A stretch of 8,087 nucleotides of DNA. It comes from Pseudomonadota bacterium. GTDB taxonomy: Bacteria > Pseudomonadota > Gammaproteobacteria > UBA5335. The stretch is from the NCBI GenBank assembly GCA_021783685.1, contig JAJXTQ010000076.1:1-8087 (forward strand), given 5' to 3'. The notes beneath the pieces are model-generated. The model had not been told where the DNA came from. It was given only the letters and a program-made list of their open reading frames with translations, and searched no databases. The position numbers and the translations under genes were made by a program. This document shows, in pieces, positions 6,676 to 8,087 of this stretch; within the stretch, counting starts at the first letter, position 1, and each line of letters starts with the position of its first letter.

Positions 6676-7563
6676 TCAGCCCGCGGCCCGCAAGGCCGCG
6701 ATGCGTTCTTCCAGGGGCGGATGACTCATGAACAATCGCATCATGCCCCCACCGGAGCGGATGCCGAAGGCGCGGAGCTGGTCGGGCATCAAAGGCGGCT
6801 CATGGGCTTCGCGCAGCCGTTCCAGCGCGGCGATCATGGCGGCGCGATTGGTCAATGCAGCCCCGCCCGCGTCGGCGCGAAACTCTCGCCACCGCGAGAA
6901 CGCCATCACGATCACGGTCGCGAGCAGCCCCAAGACGATCTCCGCCACGATGACGGTCGCGAAATAGCCGATCCCATAGCCCTGGCGCTGCTCCCCGCGG
7001 GAGAGGGCGTTGTCGACCACCATGCCGATCATGCGCGAGAGAAAGATCACGAAGGTGTTGAGCACGCCCTGCAGCAGCCCCAGGGTCACCATGTCGCCGT
7101 TGGCGACGTGCGCCACCTCGTGACCCAACACCGCCTCGGCCTCTTCCTGCCGCATGCGCTGCAACAGGCCGGTGCTCACTGCCACCAGGGCGTTGTTGCG
7201 CGACATGCCGGTCGCAAAGGCGTTGGGATCCGGACTGTCGAAAATCCCCACCTCCGGCATGCCGATACCGGATTCACGGGCCATGCGCGTGACCGTGTCG
7301 ACCAGCCACCGCTCCAGGGCGCTCGTCGGCTGCTCGATCACCCGCACGCCCATGAAGCGCTTGGCCATCCACTTCGACATGGCCAGCGAGATGAACGACC
7401 CGCCCATGCCCATGACCGCGGCAAAGGCGAGCAGCACCATGGGGTCGCCCCCCCGCGCGGCCATGGCCTGATCCAGGCCCAGGATCCGCAGCACGATCGT
7501 GAGCAGCACGATCACCGCAATGTTGGTCAACCCGAACAGAAAGATGCGCTTGAACCAGGTCAT
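6676..7563 (-). CDS. htpX: HtpX: membrane-bound zinc metalloprotease (M48)
   Basis: Inner-membrane protease of family M48B that takes part in quality control of damaged membrane proteins together with FtsH in E. coli. The 295 residues match the family length. Hydrophobic segments lie at about 5-28, 41-62, 159-181 and 196-222. The zinc site is HEVAH (148-152), with the third ligand probably Glu227 in FSRWREFRADAGG. Other family marks are SKWMA (63-67), NAFATG (114-119), VAVSTGLLQ (127-135) and the C-terminal MSHPPLEERI. The start is ATG 7563 (MTWFKRIFLFGLTN). An in-frame ATG at 7662 would add 33 polar residues that do not belong to the family. A GGTGAG lies 4 bases before the ATG. No clear heat-shock sigma-32 promoter was found upstream. 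It is convergent with the FimX-like gene and divergent from xseB. Confidence 0.96.
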   Translation of the reverse strand: MTWFKRIFLFGLTNIAVIVLLTIVLRILGLDQAMAARGGDPMVLLAFAAVMGMGGSFISLAMSKWMAKRFMGVRVIEQPTSALERWLVDTVTRMARESGIGMPEVGIFDSPDPNAFATGMSRNNALVAVSTGLLQRMRQEEAEAVLGHEVAHVANGDMVTLGLLQGVLNTFVIFLSRMIGMVVDNALSRGEQRQGYGIGYFATVIVAEIVLGLLATVIVMAFSRWREFRADAGGAALTNRAAMIAALERLREAHEPPLMPDQLRAFGIRSGGGMMRLFMSHPPLEERIAALRAAG

Positions 7564-7815
7564 CGAACTCACCGTTGTGCGTTGTAGTGATGGCACGCGC
7601 GACCGGCCGGCATGGCCGTCACGTCGATCCCGTCTCGAATCTGGAAAGCCGGGAATCCGCACCTAGGACCCCGCCCACGATGGCGTGGTTCCCGGCCGCA
7701 GCGGGGATTGTGCAACGGAGTCCCTCCCGCGTGCCAGCGGGTTTCGGGATCGTCGGGGACTGGATATTGGCTGGCTCCTGAGGCAGCATGGGCCAGTCCT
7801 CCGCGAACGTGACCC
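7564..7815. other. Divergent spacer between htpX and xseB
   Basis: These 252 bases separate two divergent genes and should hold both promoters. No gene was recognised: short open frames exist but lack ribosome sites and family resemblance. No tRNA-like fold was found. A weak 5-bp stem (CCCGC 7726-7730, GCGGG 7737-7741) and a longer imperfect hairpin at 7757-7799 lie on the xseB side. GATATT at 7763-7768 is a possible -10 for xseB without a good -35. Confidence 0.6.
7757..7799 (+). repeat. Imperfect hairpin upstream of xseB
   Basis: GGACTGG (7757-7763) pairs with CCAGTCC (7793-7799), and inside it GCTG can pair with CAGC. This gives a nested stem of 7 plus 4 base pairs with internal loops, ending 16 bases before the xseB ATG. 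It could be an mRNA leader structure that limits ribosome access, or a protein-binding site. Seen by eye only; no folding energy was calculated. Confidence 0.35.
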
Positions 7816-8055
7816 ATGAATACCGAATCGCTCGACTTTGAAACTGCCGTCAGGGAACTCGAAACCCTCGTGGAGCAGCTCGAACGCGGCGAGCTGTCGC
7901 TCGAACAGTCGCTGGCCCACTTCGAGCGCGGCGTCCAGCTCACCCGCCGCTGTCAACAGGCGCTTCAGGACGCCGAGCAGCGGGTCCTGGTGCTGAGCCA
8001 GCCAACCCCGGAGGCGCCGCTGGTGCCGTTCGAGCCCGACAAGAACGCCGTGTGA
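7816..8055 (+). CDS. xseB: Exodeoxyribonuclease VII small subunit
   Basis: Small subunit of exonuclease VII, which with XseA degrades single-stranded DNA from either end to short oligonucleotides. The 79 residues match the usual length of about 80. The family core is clear: FETAVRELETLVEQLERGEL, then LSLEQSLAHFERGVQL and a second helix QALQDAEQRVLVL, forming the helical hairpin. The short tail ending VPFEPD matches the conserved acidic C-terminus. ATG 7816 begins directly before the conserved region; no good Shine-Dalgarno is seen (GTGACCC precedes it). Its stop TGA (8053-8055) overlaps a GTG that probably starts the next gene. Confidence 0.95.
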   Translation: MNTESLDFETAVRELETLVEQLERGELSLEQSLAHFERGVQLTRRCQQALQDAEQRVLVLSQPTPEAPLVPFEPDKNAV

Positions 8056-8087
8056 ACGCGGTGGATGCGCTGTGTCCGGTACTCGGC
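8052..8087 (+). CDS. Start of the gene after xseB (cut by window end), possibly ispA
   Basis: GTG at 8052-8054 overlaps the xseB stop (GTGA), the usual arrangement for coupled genes, and opens a frame of 12 codons to the edge (VNAVDALCPVLG). In many gammaproteobacteria ispA (farnesyl diphosphate synthase) follows xseB, and this is the only ground for naming it. Twelve residues are too few for identification, and an ATG at 8064 in another frame cannot be excluded. Confidence 0.35.
   Translation, partial: MNAVDALCPVLG

Noticed and set aside
6208..7587. A 459-codon plus-strand frame across the end of the FimX-like gene and opposite htpX
   Set aside because: It overlaps the EAL domain in another frame and then runs antisense to htpX. 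Composition is His/Gly/Arg/Gln rich with no domain, and there is no ribosome site.
7564..7662. A 33-residue N-terminal extension of HtpX
   Set aside because: It is arginine-rich and polar, and would precede the first membrane segment. HtpX proteins start at the hydrophobic segment.

Overview
This is a GC-rich, densely coded chromosomal window. Six complete genes, one complete small gene and two genes cut by the window edges fill almost all of it. The gene set points to a gammaproteobacterium: a lysine-34-type EF-P with its EpmA/EpmB lysylation enzymes, NudC, HtpX, XseB and a FimX-like c-di-GMP protein. An environmental lineage outside the enteric bacteria fits best, but this rests on protein resemblance only and the genus cannot be named. 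There are no rRNA or tRNA genes, insertion sequences, CRISPR arrays or phage genes, so it looks like core genome.

Layout. On the minus strand, reading right to left, efp (EF-P), epmA (EF-P--lysine ligase) and nudC (NAD-capped RNA hydrolase / NAD diphosphatase) form a tight run. efp and epmA overlap by four bases, and nudC follows after a few tens of bases. A 224-base non-coding stretch then separates nudC from an AMP-binding acyl-CoA synthetase whose 3' part lies outside the window. Divergent from efp, on the plus strand, epmB (radical-SAM lysine 2,3-aminomutase) is followed after 27 bases by a 738-residue multidomain protein. Its order is pseudo-receiver, PAS, coiled coil, degenerate GGDEF, degenerate EAL, as in the type IV pilus regulator FimX. 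This gene converges, with only 5 bases between stop codons, on minus-strand htpX (membrane zinc protease). A 252-base divergent spacer leads to xseB (exonuclease VII small subunit) and the first codons of a gene that overlaps it, possibly ispA by synteny.

How the genes work together. EpmB converts (S)-alpha-lysine to (R)-beta-lysine, and EpmA attaches that to Lys34 of EF-P. Modified EF-P then rescues ribosomes stalled at proline runs. Both enzymes and their substrate are encoded within about 2.7 kb. The point most worth following is that the gene behind epmB is a FimX-like protein that has lost most EAL catalytic residues. It also carries the only Pro-Pro-Pro run I noticed among the proteins here, seven codons before its stop. 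That suggests, without proving, a link between EF-P modification and c-di-GMP-controlled surface behaviour. I see no new mobile or defence system; the rest is recognisable housekeeping.
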